Both the position numbers and the translations under genes were made by a program. Below, in pieces: positions 17,383-25,424 of a stretch of 64,000 nucleotides of DNA. Below the pieces are notes generated by a model. The model made no database searches and was not told the DNA's origin. It saw only the letters and a program-made list of their open reading frames with translations. Position 1 is the stretch's first letter; every line of letters begins with the position of its first letter. The stretch comes from Anaerohabitans sp964387285 (GTDB lineage Bacteria > Zhuqueibacterota > Zhuqueibacteria > Residuimicrobiales > Residuimicrobiaceae): NCBI GenBank assembly GCA_964387285.1, contig CAYLWO010000006.1:83092-147091 (forward strand). Reading direction: 5' to 3'.

Positions 17383-18429
17383 TTAACCGATTTCCAACAT
17401 TCTCTGCACGGCCCGCAACGCGCGCAGCCGAATCTCCTCCTCCACCTCGACCACGTATTGCGTCTTTTGCAAAGATTTCAGCGTGTCCTCCAGAGTGATT
17501 TCATTCATATGCGGACAACGGACACTGCACAGGCGCAGCATCTCTTTGCCGGGATTTTCCGCAGCGATATTGTCTGCCATGCTGCACTCTGTTAGCAGTA
17601 AATAGTGCGGCGCCCGCGTCTGTTGTACATACCTGATCATGGCAGAGGTAGAGCCGCTAAAATCCGCGGCCGACGTCACCTCAGGCCTGCACTCGGGATG
17701 CGCCAGGATAACGACGTCGGGAAATTGTTTGCGGATATTGACAACATCTTCAACCGTGAATTTGTCGTGCACCTCGCATTTGCCGTCCCAACCGATCATG
17801 GCATATTCCAGATTTCCTGTTGGCGGTCGCAGACCCTCCGCGGTTTTAATCGGAAAGATTATTTTTTTCTTTGTTTCTTTAGCGACATTGCCGGCCAGAT
17901 ACTGATCAGGCAAGAAAATGACCTTGTCGCTTTTCAGCGATTGCACCACCTTGACCGCGTTGCCGGAGGTGCAACAGATATCGCTCTCCGCCTTGACATC
18001 CGCATAGGTGTTGATATAGGTCACCACCGGCACGCCGGGATACATTTGGCGCAACTGCCGCACATCCGCAGCCGTGATGCTCTCAGCCAGAGAACAGCCG
18101 GCTTTTGGCGAGGGAATGAGCACCGTCTTTTTCGGACTCAGAATTTTTGCGGTCTCGGCCATAAAGCGTACACCGCAAAAAATAATGATCTCCTTGTCCG
18201 TTTTGGCAGCCTGGCGGCTCAATTCCAGGGAATCGCCTTTAAAATCAGGCACGGACAAGTACAACGCCGGCTCCATATAATTATGACCCAGGATCACGGC
18301 ATTGCGTTCCTCTTTAAGCCGATTAATCTCAACGGCTAATTCGGCCTTGTAGCGTATTTCCGCGGCTGGAATAACGTTATGCAGTCTATCCTGCAGCATT
18401 TGCCGCATGGATTCAAAATCCGTATTCAT
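17383..18429 (-). CDS. nadA: Quinolinate synthase
   Basis: This 348-residue [4Fe-4S] enzyme condenses iminoaspartate with dihydroxyacetone phosphate to give quinolinate in NAD synthesis. Recognisable parts are VILGHNYMEPALYLSVPDF near the start, FCGVRFMAETAKIL and SPKAGCSLAESI with the first cluster Cys (C112). These are followed by HPECRPEV with the second and RCPHMNEITLEDTL with the third. The length is normal. It is the first gene of a minus-strand group with the activase genes and plsC. nadB and nadC are not in the window. Confidence 0.96.
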   Translation of the reverse strand: MNTDFESMRQMLQDRLHNVIPAAEIRYKAELAVEINRLKEERNAVILGHNYMEPALYLSVPDFKGDSLELSRQAAKTDKEIIIFCGVRFMAETAKILSPKKTVLIPSPKAGCSLAESITAADVRQLRQMYPGVPVVTYINTYADVKAESDICCTSGNAVKVVQSLKSDKVIFLPDQYLAGNVAKETKKKIIFPIKTAEGLRPPTGNLEYAMIGWDGKCEVHDKFTVEDVVNIRKQFPDVVILAHPECRPEVTSAADFSGSTSAMIRYVQQTRAPHYLLLTECSMADNIAAENPGKEMLRLCSVRCPHMNEITLEDTLKSLQKTQYVVEVEEEIRLRALRAVQRMLEIG

Positions 18430-18579
18430 AGCTCACCATGTTTAAATTATGCAGAACCTTATGCAAATACATTCGTTTTACTTTTAAAATAATATAAAAA
18501 TTAGTTATATTAAAGGTTTAAAGCAAGCAGGAATTGGCGCTTTTCCAGCCCTGATGGGGATATCAAGTAAGGACAAGGT

Positions 18580-19641
18580 ATGAACAAAAAGCGAACCTGG
18601 ATTATATTTCTCATTGTGTTATTGCTCCTAGCACTGAACAAATGGCGGCCCTGGGAGAAAAAACAAATGGAAACCAGCGGCCGTGGGCGCAGTGGGGCGA
18701 GCGTTACAAATGTGCGCGCGCATCTGATCGAACCGCGGGATATAGAAAATGAGATAACCGCCACCGGGTCCATTCTGGCCGATGAATCGGTTACCTTGAC
18801 CAATGAGATTTCCGGCAGAGTGACGGCCATCTATTTTAAAGAAGGCCGGCATGTTAAAAAAGGAGAGTTGCTGTTACAGCTTTACGATGCGGATCTGCAG
18901 GCGCAACGGGAACGCGCCGAAGCGCAACTCAAACTGGCTGTGGATATAGAAGCGCGGCAAAAAAAACAATTGGACATGGAGGCCATCAGCCTGGAGGAGT
19001 ATGAGACCGCACTCAACCGCCTGCACACAGCCAAAGCGGATGTCCAACTCATTCAGGCGCAGATCATCAAGAGTCGCATCACCGCTCCTTTTGACGGCAT
19101 CATTGGCCTGCGCTATGTCAGCGAAGGCGCTTATCTGTCGCCCGGCGTCCGCATCGCCACCCTGATAGCTTTAAATCCGATAAAAATCGATTTTGCCGTT
19201 CCTGAACGTTTTTACGCGTTGCTGGCGGATGATTTGCCCATCCGTTTTCGCATTCAGGGTCTGGCGGATGAATACAGCGGAAAAATTTATGCGGTAGAAC
19301 CGGAAATCGACACAGACATTCGCAGCGTTCGTTGCCGCGCCGTGTGCCCCAATCCCGATGGCCTCATCAAACCCGGTGCCTTCGCCGAGGTCACCATTCC
19401 TTTAAAAAAACTGGCCGGTGCGCTTATGATCCCCAGCGAAGCTTTGATTCCAGACGCGCAAAAGCAATCGGTTTTTGTCGTCAAGAACAATAAAGTGCAA
19501 ACGCGGAACGTGGTGACCGGCTTGCGTACTTCGGAAACCGTGCAGATTCTATCCGGTTTATCCGCCGGCGACACGGTGCTGACCACCGGTCTGCTGCAGG
19601 TCCGGCCCGGCAGTGCGGTCAGAGTGACGGAACTGAATTAG
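18580..19641 (+). CDS. RND efflux periplasmic adaptor (AcrA/MdtA type)
   Basis: This 353-residue membrane-fusion protein has an N-terminal anchor (residues 6-22, ending LLALNKW). The biotinyl-lipoyl half-motifs are GRVTAIYFKEGRHVKKGELL and SRITAPFDGIIGLRYVSEGA. A helical hairpin lies between them (about 100-155), then beta-barrel and membrane-proximal domains follow (VVTGLRTSETVQILSGLSAG near the end). It should link the inner-membrane pump encoded next to the TolC channel. AAGGACAAGG precedes ATG 18580. Adaptor, pump and channel genes follow with 12-base and -4-base spacing, a classic tripartite operon. Confidence 0.92.
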   Translation: MNKKRTWIIFLIVLLLLALNKWRPWEKKQMETSGRGRSGASVTNVRAHLIEPRDIENEITATGSILADESVTLTNEISGRVTAIYFKEGRHVKKGELLLQLYDADLQAQRERAEAQLKLAVDIEARQKKQLDMEAISLEEYETALNRLHTAKADVQLIQAQIIKSRITAPFDGIIGLRYVSEGAYLSPGVRIATLIALNPIKIDFAVPERFYALLADDLPIRFRIQGLADEYSGKIYAVEPEIDTDIRSVRCRAVCPNPDGLIKPGAFAEVTIPLKKLAGALMIPSEALIPDAQKQSVFVVKNNKVQTRNVVTGLRTSETVQILSGLSAGDTVLTTGLLQVRPGSAVRVTELN

Positions 19642-19653
19642 GGAGTCCAACAA

Positions 19654-22600
19654 ATGAGTCTATCCGCTGTCAGCATCCGTCGGCCGGTTCTGGCCATCGT
19701 CATGTCCCTGTTCATCGTTCTGTTCGGTTTTATCGGCTATACCTTTCTCGGCGTGCGTGAATATCCCAGCGTGGATCCGCCCATCATTACGGTTAGTTCC
19801 TCCTACACCGGCGCCAACGCCGATGTCATAGAATCGCAGATCACCGAGCCTCTGGAAGAATCCTTGAGCGGCATCGAGGGCATCCGCACCCTCTCATCCA
19901 TGAGCCGGGAAGGGCGATCCAACATCACCGTAGAGTTTAACCTGGATACGGATCTGGAAACCGCGGCAAACGATGTGCGCGATCGCGTTTCACGCGCCAT
20001 GCAATACCTGCCGCCGGACGCCGACACGCCCATCGTCACCAAATCGGACGCAGATGCGACTCCGATTTGTTATCTCAATGTGATGAGCGATCGCCGCAAT
20101 CTCCTGGACCTGACCGATATCGCCATGAATAATTTTCGTGAAAAGTTGCGCACCATCCCCGGAGTCAGCGAAGTGCAATTGTGGGGCGCCAAATCCTATT
20201 CCATGCGTTTGTGGTTTGATCCGGTCAAATTAGCGGGTTTTAACCTGACTTTGATGGATGTCGAGGCCGCTCTCAGTCGAGAAAATGTAGAATTGCCTTC
20301 CGGCCGCATTGATGGCAGGGCAACGGAACTGACCGTGCGCACCATGGGCCGTTTGAACACTCCGGAAGAGTACAACAATCTGATCATCAGAGAAAGCTAC
20401 GGCACGGTCATCCGGCTCAAAGACGTGGGTTATGCCGAGTTTGGGCCGGAAAATTATCGCACCATTATGAAACGGGATCGGGTCCCTACGGTTGGTCTGG
20501 TGCTCATTCCCCAGCCCGGCGCCAATTATATCGAAATTCTGGATGAATTCTATGTTCGTCTGGAACAGATGAGAAAGGATTTGCCGCCGGACATCACTTT
20601 AAGCATCGGCTTTGATAACTCTAAATATATTCGTAAATCCATTAAAGAAGTTGCAGAAACGGTGATCACCGCGTTTGCTCTGGTGGTGTTGATCATTTTT
20701 CTGTTTTTACGCGACTGGCGCACCACTGTTATCCCGGTCATTGCCATCCCCATTTCGCTTATCAGTGCGTTTTTCATCATGTACATCGCCGATTTTTCCA
20801 TCAACGTGTTGACTTTGCTCGGCATTGTCCTGGCCATCGGCATGGTGGTGGATGACGCCATTGTGGTTCTGGAAAATATCTATGCCAAAGTCGAGGGGCA
20901 TATGCCGCCGCTGGCTGCAGCTGTGGCCGGTTCGAAAGAGGTGTACTTTGCCATCATCTCTACCACCGTGGCGCTGGCTGCCGTGTTTCTGCCGGTGATT
21001 TTTCTCGAGGGTCTTATCGGCCGGTTGTTTCGCGAATTCGGCATTGTGCTTGCCGGGTCCATCATTGTCTCGGCATTTATTTCCCTGACCTTGACGCCGA
21101 TGATGTCATCGCGCATCCTTCGTGAAAAAGAAAAGCACAGCCGCTTTTACTACTGGTCCGAACCTTTTTTTCTAAAGGTAACCGGCAGCTATCGTAATGT
21201 ATTGTCGCGTTTCATGAAAAAGCGCTGGCTGGGATTTGTCGGCATGGCTTTGTCTTTGGCATTAATCATCCTTATCGGTGCGGTATTGCCGCGCGAGCTG
21301 TCGCCCTATGAAGATCGCAGCAGCATACAAATACGCGCCACCGGACCGGAAGGATTGTCTTTTGAATACATGAGCCGTTATATGGATGACCTGGTGCAAC
21401 TGGTGGAAGAAAATGTTCCGGAGCGCGCCATTCTGATGAGCATGACCTCGCCGGGATCAGGCTCTTCGAACAACGGTTTTGTCCGACTCACATTGAAAGA
21501 ACCGGAAGAACGCATTAGAACGCAACAGGAAATTGCCGACCAGTTGACTCCACCGGTAAATCAACTTTCCGGTGCGCGTGCGTTTGTTGCCCAGGATCAG
21601 TCGCTCAGCACCAGTAGACGCACTTCGTTGCCGGTGCAATTCGTTATCCAGGCCGCCAATTTTCAGAGACTGGCAGAGGTTTTGCCCAAATTTCTTGAAG
21701 AAGCGCGCAAAGATCCAACCTTCAATTATGTCGACACGGATCTGAAATTTAACAAACCGGAAGTTGAGATCATCATCAATCGTGAACGCAGTCGCACACT
21801 GGGAGTTTCTGCCAGAGATATCTCCCAAACCCTGCGCCTGGCCTACAGCGGCCAACGCTGGGGTTACTTTATTCGCAACGCCAAGCAATACCAGATAATC
21901 GGTCAGGTTGGCCGCAGCGATCGCGACGAACCCATGGATCTGAAAATGCTGTACGTACGAAATAAAAATAATGAAATGGTCCGTTTGGACAATCTGGTGG
22001 AGGTGCGGGAAAGCAGCCGGCCGCCCACGCTCTATCGATTCAATCGTTATGTTTCCGCCACAGTTTTAGCCGGCCTGGTGCGCGGCAAGACCATAGGCGA
22101 CGGCATTGCGGCCATGGATCAAATCGCCAAACGCACTCTGGATGAATCCTTTCGCACTGATTTAAGCGGCCCCTCGCGGGATTTCAGCGAAAGTTCCTCC
22201 AGCATTCTCTTCGCCTTTTCTCTGGCGTTGGTGTTGATTTTCCTGATTCTGGCGGCGCAATTTGAAAGTTTTCGCGATCCCTTCATCATCATGTTCACTG
22301 TGCCGTTGGCCATCGCCGGCGCATTTCTGTCTCTCTGGTATTTCGGCAAGACGCTCAATATTTTCAGCGAAATCGGCATGATCATGCTGATCGGTCTGGT
22401 TACCAAAAACGGCATTTTGATTGTCGAGTTTGCCAACCAACGCCGTGCACAGGGATTGTCGATTCAGGATGCAGTCCAGGACGCTGCTGTCGCCCGTTTT
22501 CGACCGATCGTAATGACCAGTCTGTCCACCTTTTTGGGCATTTTACCCATTGCCCTGGCTCTGGGTGCGGGCAGTGAAAGCCGTATTCCCATGGGCATTG

Positions 22601-22725
22601 CCGTATGCGGCGGCCTGGTGTTTTCGACCTTTTTAACCTTGTTTATCATCCCGGCGATTTACAGCTATTTTTCCAAATCAAACCGTTCCTTTGAACATAT
22701 GCAGGTACAGGAAAACGCGTCATGA
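19654..22725 (+). CDS. RND efflux pump inner-membrane permease (HAE-1/AcrB type)
   Basis: This 1023-residue proton-driven pump has the usual twelve membrane helices and two large periplasmic loops. The N-terminal SIRRPVLAIVMSLFIVLFG and VREYPSVDPPIITVSSSYTG are family hallmarks. The proton-relay Asp pair is in GMVVDDAIVVLENI (about residue 400) and the partner Lys in IGLVTKNGILIVEF (about residue 920). The length matches AcrB/MdtB proteins. The substrate range cannot be read, but the single permease with an AcrA-like adaptor suits hydrophobic compounds or drugs. The gene lies between the adaptor and TolC genes, and its stop overlaps the TolC start (ATGA). Confidence 0.96.
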   Translation: MSLSAVSIRRPVLAIVMSLFIVLFGFIGYTFLGVREYPSVDPPIITVSSSYTGANADVIESQITEPLEESLSGIEGIRTLSSMSREGRSNITVEFNLDTDLETAANDVRDRVSRAMQYLPPDADTPIVTKSDADATPICYLNVMSDRRNLLDLTDIAMNNFREKLRTIPGVSEVQLWGAKSYSMRLWFDPVKLAGFNLTLMDVEAALSRENVELPSGRIDGRATELTVRTMGRLNTPEEYNNLIIRESYGTVIRLKDVGYAEFGPENYRTIMKRDRVPTVGLVLIPQPGANYIEILDEFYVRLEQMRKDLPPDITLSIGFDNSKYIRKSIKEVAETVITAFALVVLIIFLFLRDWRTTVIPVIAIPISLISAFFIMYIADFSINVLTLLGIVLAIGMVVDDAIVVLENIYAKVEGHMPPLAAAVAGSKEVYFAIISTTVALAAVFLPVIFLEGLIGRLFREFGIVLAGSIIVSAFISLTLTPMMSSRILREKEKHSRFYYWSEPFFLKVTGSYRNVLSRFMKKRWLGFVGMALSLALIILIGAVLPRELSPYEDRSSIQIRATGPEGLSFEYMSRYMDDLVQLVEENVPERAILMSMTSPGSGSSNNGFVRLTLKEPEERIRTQQEIADQLTPPVNQLSGARAFVAQDQSLSTSRRTSLPVQFVIQAANFQRLAEVLPKFLEEARKDPTFNYVDTDLKFNKPEVEIIINRERSRTLGVSARDISQTLRLAYSGQRWGYFIRNAKQYQIIGQVGRSDRDEPMDLKMLYVRNKNNEMVRLDNLVEVRESSRPPTLYRFNRYVSATVLAGLVRGKTIGDGIAAMDQIAKRTLDESFRTDLSGPSRDFSESSSSILFAFSLALVLIFLILAAQFESFRDPFIIMFTVPLAIAGAFLSLWYFGKTLNIFSEIGMIMLIGLVTKNGILIVEFANQRRAQGLSIQDAVQDAAVARFRPIVMTSLSTFLGILPIALALGAGSESRIPMGIAVCGGLVFSTFLTLFIIPAIYSYFSKSNRSFEHMQVQENAS

Positions 22726-24032
22726 AATATCTCGCACTCGGTATATTGCTTGCCGTATCAGCGCTTTACAGCCAGGAGAGTCTAACCCTGGAGCAGGCAG
22801 TCGATCAGGCGCTGCAGCATAATTTTGGCATTCGCATCGCCCGCAACGACGCCGCAATCGATGATAACAACGCCAGTTGGGGCAATGCCGGCCTGATGCC
22901 ACAGTTGACCACAACCGCCTCAACCACGCACAGCGTCAACAATTCCAAACAGACTTATGTGACCGGCAACATCATTGATCGCACCAACGCCGTGTCGGAC
23001 GCAAAAAACCTGGGCGTAAATCTGAATTGGACCCTGTTCGACGGTATGGCCATGTTTGCCAATCTGCAAAAATTACGCACCTATCGCGATATGGGCGAAC
23101 TGGAAGCCCGACAGGCGGTGGAAAGCGCATTAAGCCGGGTTATCATCGCCTATGTCGATATCGTGCAACAGAAACAAAAGCGACATTCTTTGCAGGAAGC
23201 GACCGCGATTTCGGAACAACGGCTGAAACTGAGCGAAGCCAAGTACCGCATGGGCGCTGAATCCAAATTCGATTTGCTGAGCGCCCGTGTGGATTTGAAT
23301 CAGGACCGCTCCGCTTTGTTGAGCCAGGAAGCGACGCTGAATCGCGCCAAGACTCTGTTGAACGAACTGTTGGGGCGCCATGTGGATATGGCTTTTGACG
23401 TGGCCGATACCATTGCTTTTCGCGAACGACTGACTCTGGCGCAACTCCGAGAAAATCTGTTGCAGAACAATGTCGAGCTGTTGTGGCAAAGAAAAAATTT
23501 CCGCGCATCCGCTCTTGAGACCTCGGCGGCCTGGGGACCGCGCTTTCCCAAAGTGGGGGTCACGGCCGGTTACACCATCACGCGTTCGGAATCCCAGTCC
23601 GGCATGGTACAGTCCAATAAAACACATGGTTTCAGTTACGGTCTAAACGCCAGCTATACATTATTTGACGGATTCAACATTCAGCGCAAATGGCAGAACG
23701 CACGCGTGGCGGAACGCAGCAATGAATTGCGCATAGCAGAAAAACAAAATCAACTGGAAGCGGATTTACTGCGCATTTATCAACAATACACGACCAACCT
23801 GACCCTGATCGAGATGGAAAAAGAAAATGTAAGCGTCGCTCACGAGAATGTAACGGTCTCGGTAGAAAAATACCGGTTGGGCAGCATCTCCGCTCTGCAA
23901 ATGCGCGATATTCAGATCAAATATTTGGATGCCGTCGGCCGTCTGATCAGCGCGCAATACACCGCCAAATCGGCAGAGACGGAACTGCTGGCATTGAGCG
24001 GCGGGTTGATCAAAATGAATAAAAGAAAGTAA
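22722..24032 (+). CDS. TolC-family outer-membrane channel of the RND operon
   Basis: This 436-residue protein has a signal peptide (1-17, ending ALYSQ) and the two-fold repeated TolC layout. LTLEQAVDQALQHNFGIRIA opens the first repeat, and long amphipathic helices rich in Q, A, L and R alternate with short strands. EAKYRMGAESKFDLLSARVD and VEKYRLGSISALQMRDIQIK are the matching helix-turn segments of the two halves. It should form the trimeric exit duct for the pump. It overlaps the permease gene by four bases and ends the operon; a repeat and the assembly gap follow. Confidence 0.93.
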   Translation: MKYLALGILLAVSALYSQESLTLEQAVDQALQHNFGIRIARNDAAIDDNNASWGNAGLMPQLTTTASTTHSVNNSKQTYVTGNIIDRTNAVSDAKNLGVNLNWTLFDGMAMFANLQKLRTYRDMGELEARQAVESALSRVIIAYVDIVQQKQKRHSLQEATAISEQRLKLSEAKYRMGAESKFDLLSARVDLNQDRSALLSQEATLNRAKTLLNELLGRHVDMAFDVADTIAFRERLTLAQLRENLLQNNVELLWQRKNFRASALETSAAWGPRFPKVGVTAGYTITRSESQSGMVQSNKTHGFSYGLNASYTLFDGFNIQRKWQNARVAERSNELRIAEKQNQLEADLLRIYQQYTTNLTLIEMEKENVSVAHENVTVSVEKYRLGSISALQMRDIQIKYLDAVGRLISAQYTAKSAETELLALSGGLIKMNKRK

Positions 24033-24133
24033 AGCCGGCAGCAATTTTTTGCGGAACAGAATTACCTAAGGATAGAAGTGCGGATTTTGCACACCTATGG
24101 GACGACCATGGAAACGGTAAAGTCAGCCAGAAT

Positions 24134-24188
24134 GAAAACGCAGAGGCGCAAAGATCGCAAAGAACAAAACATTTCTGTAGCCTCTGCG
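24134..24188. repeat. CGCAGAGG repeat, left copy at gap edge
   Basis: These 55 bases end exactly where the N run begins. They are identical to 24289-24343 on the other side, including CGCAGAGGCGCAAAGATCGC and the tail TTTCTGTAGCCTCTGCG. The identity suggests that two contig ends overlap rather than flank real missing sequence. Confidence 0.85.
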
Positions 24189-24288
24189 NNNNNNNNNNNN
24201 NNNNNNNNNNNNNNNNNNNNNNNNNNNNNNNNNNNNNNNNNNNNNNNNNNNNNNNNNNNNNNNNNNNNNNNNNNNNNNNNNNNNNNNN
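24189..24288. other. Assembly gap of exactly 100 N
   Basis: A run of 100 N, a conventional placeholder length. It is flanked on both sides by the same 55-base sequence. It lies between the convergent TolC and PorV-like genes, so no gene is interrupted. Confidence 0.97.
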
Positions 24289-24363
24289 GAAAACGCAGAG
24301 GCGCAAAGATCGCAAAGAACAAAACATTTCTGTAGCCTCTGCGACCTTTGCGCCTCTGCGTTG
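24289..24363. repeat. CGCAGAGG repeat, right copy (full palindrome)
   Basis: This side holds the complete element. The left arm AACGCAGAGGCGCAAAG and right arm CTTTGCGCCTCTGCGTT form a 17-base perfect inverted pair separated by about 35 bases. The first base of the left arm needs the neighbouring AA of GAAAACG. Single-arm relatives occur at 12090 and 41302. Confidence 0.8.
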
Positions 24364-24400
24364 ATTAGTTATGTAAAAATCGGATCGTATTGAGATTGCA

Positions 24401-25408
24401 CTAGAGTTCGAACCGCAACGAAAAACGATGTGTGGCATCGAACACATGAAAATCGGTATAACCATAGTCAAACCAAAATCGACAATCTCCGATCATCATA
24501 TGGACGCCGGCGCCAAAGGAAACACCCTCATCGGTTTGCAGCACCTGCGTTTTTTCATCCCGACTGCCGGAATAATTGAATTTGTATCCGCCGCGCAAAG
24601 CCAATTTCTCATATAGCAACCACTCAGCGCCGGTAAAGTAGAGCTGTGGACTGTCCTGCGGTTTGGTGAGATCCGCTAATAGACGCAGTTGCGAATTTTT
24701 TTCCTGGGCAATCGCAACCGAGGCGCCGATGGAAAAATTGAGCGGCAGCGGCGCGCCGATGGCGTAAAATTTAAAATCCTCACCCACATTATTGATGCGA
24801 GCGCCGATAGCCAGATCCCGAAACCCTGTTTCATACACCGCGCCAAAGTCAAAAGCCAGGGAACCGGCGGTTTCGGTGTCAATTTTTTCATAAATGTATT
24901 TCACCGTCACGCCCATGCGAAAACGATCCGTGAACTGTTTGGCATAAGCTAGCGCCATGGCCAGATCGTAATAATCAAAGGAATCATACCGACCCACGCC
25001 CAAATCTTCCATGGAAGCTCCGTTGTATCCGGGCGGAACAATATCGCGATCAGCCGGAATATCCGACAAGCCCATATAGATAAATCCCAGTCCTACGGTT
25101 CCCCAATTGCCGAATCCATGCGTGATTGCTGCGGCCTGATGTTTGAACTGCAACAACCAGTCGTCATAATTGAGTGCGATCTGCGTTTTACCGTTGTCGG
25201 TTTGAATGCCGGCAGGATTCCAAAAAATCATATTGGGGTCATTATAGATCGTCGTCGCAGCAGAACCCAGTGCCGCCATGCGTGCGCCGACAGCCACTTT
25301 TAGAAATGTCGCTCCCGTGATGCCCGGCTTGCGTAAAGCGGCCTGCGCGCTTGTGGCCAGCAATAATCCCACTATGAGAGCAGTAGCAATTCGATGATAG
25401 AGTTTCAT
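24401..25408 (-). CDS. PorV/UPF0164-like outer-membrane protein
   Basis: This 335-residue protein has a signal peptide (1-22, ending TSAQA) and a FadL/PorV-like barrel. The N-terminal GATFLKVAVGARMAALGSAA and NDPNMIFWNPAGIQ are the hallmark of the PorV/PorQ family. GLGFIYMGLSDIP and repeated Y/F-alternating strands follow, and it ends in SLRFEL, an aromatic-rich barrel terminus. In Bacteroidota PorV takes type IX cargo off the translocon for surface attachment; many FCB relatives occur beside TonB-dependent receptors. It is the last of three minus-strand genes (receptor, secreted protein, this one). GGGAG lies six bases before ATG 25408. Confidence 0.85.
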   Translation of the reverse strand: MKLYHRIATALIVGLLLATSAQAALRKPGITGATFLKVAVGARMAALGSAATTIYNDPNMIFWNPAGIQTDNGKTQIALNYDDWLLQFKHQAAAITHGFGNWGTVGLGFIYMGLSDIPADRDIVPPGYNGASMEDLGVGRYDSFDYYDLAMALAYAKQFTDRFRMGVTVKYIYEKIDTETAGSLAFDFGAVYETGFRDLAIGARINNVGEDFKFYAIGAPLPLNFSIGASVAIAQEKNSQLRLLADLTKPQDSPQLYFTGAEWLLYEKLALRGGYKFNYSGSRDEKTQVLQTDEGVSFGAGVHMMIGDCRFWFDYGYTDFHVFDATHRFSLRFEL

Positions 25409-25424
25409 ATTTTTCTCCCGAAAA

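Noticed and set aside
24078..24335. Frames spanning the N gap
   Set aside because: They only translate N bases and the repeat.
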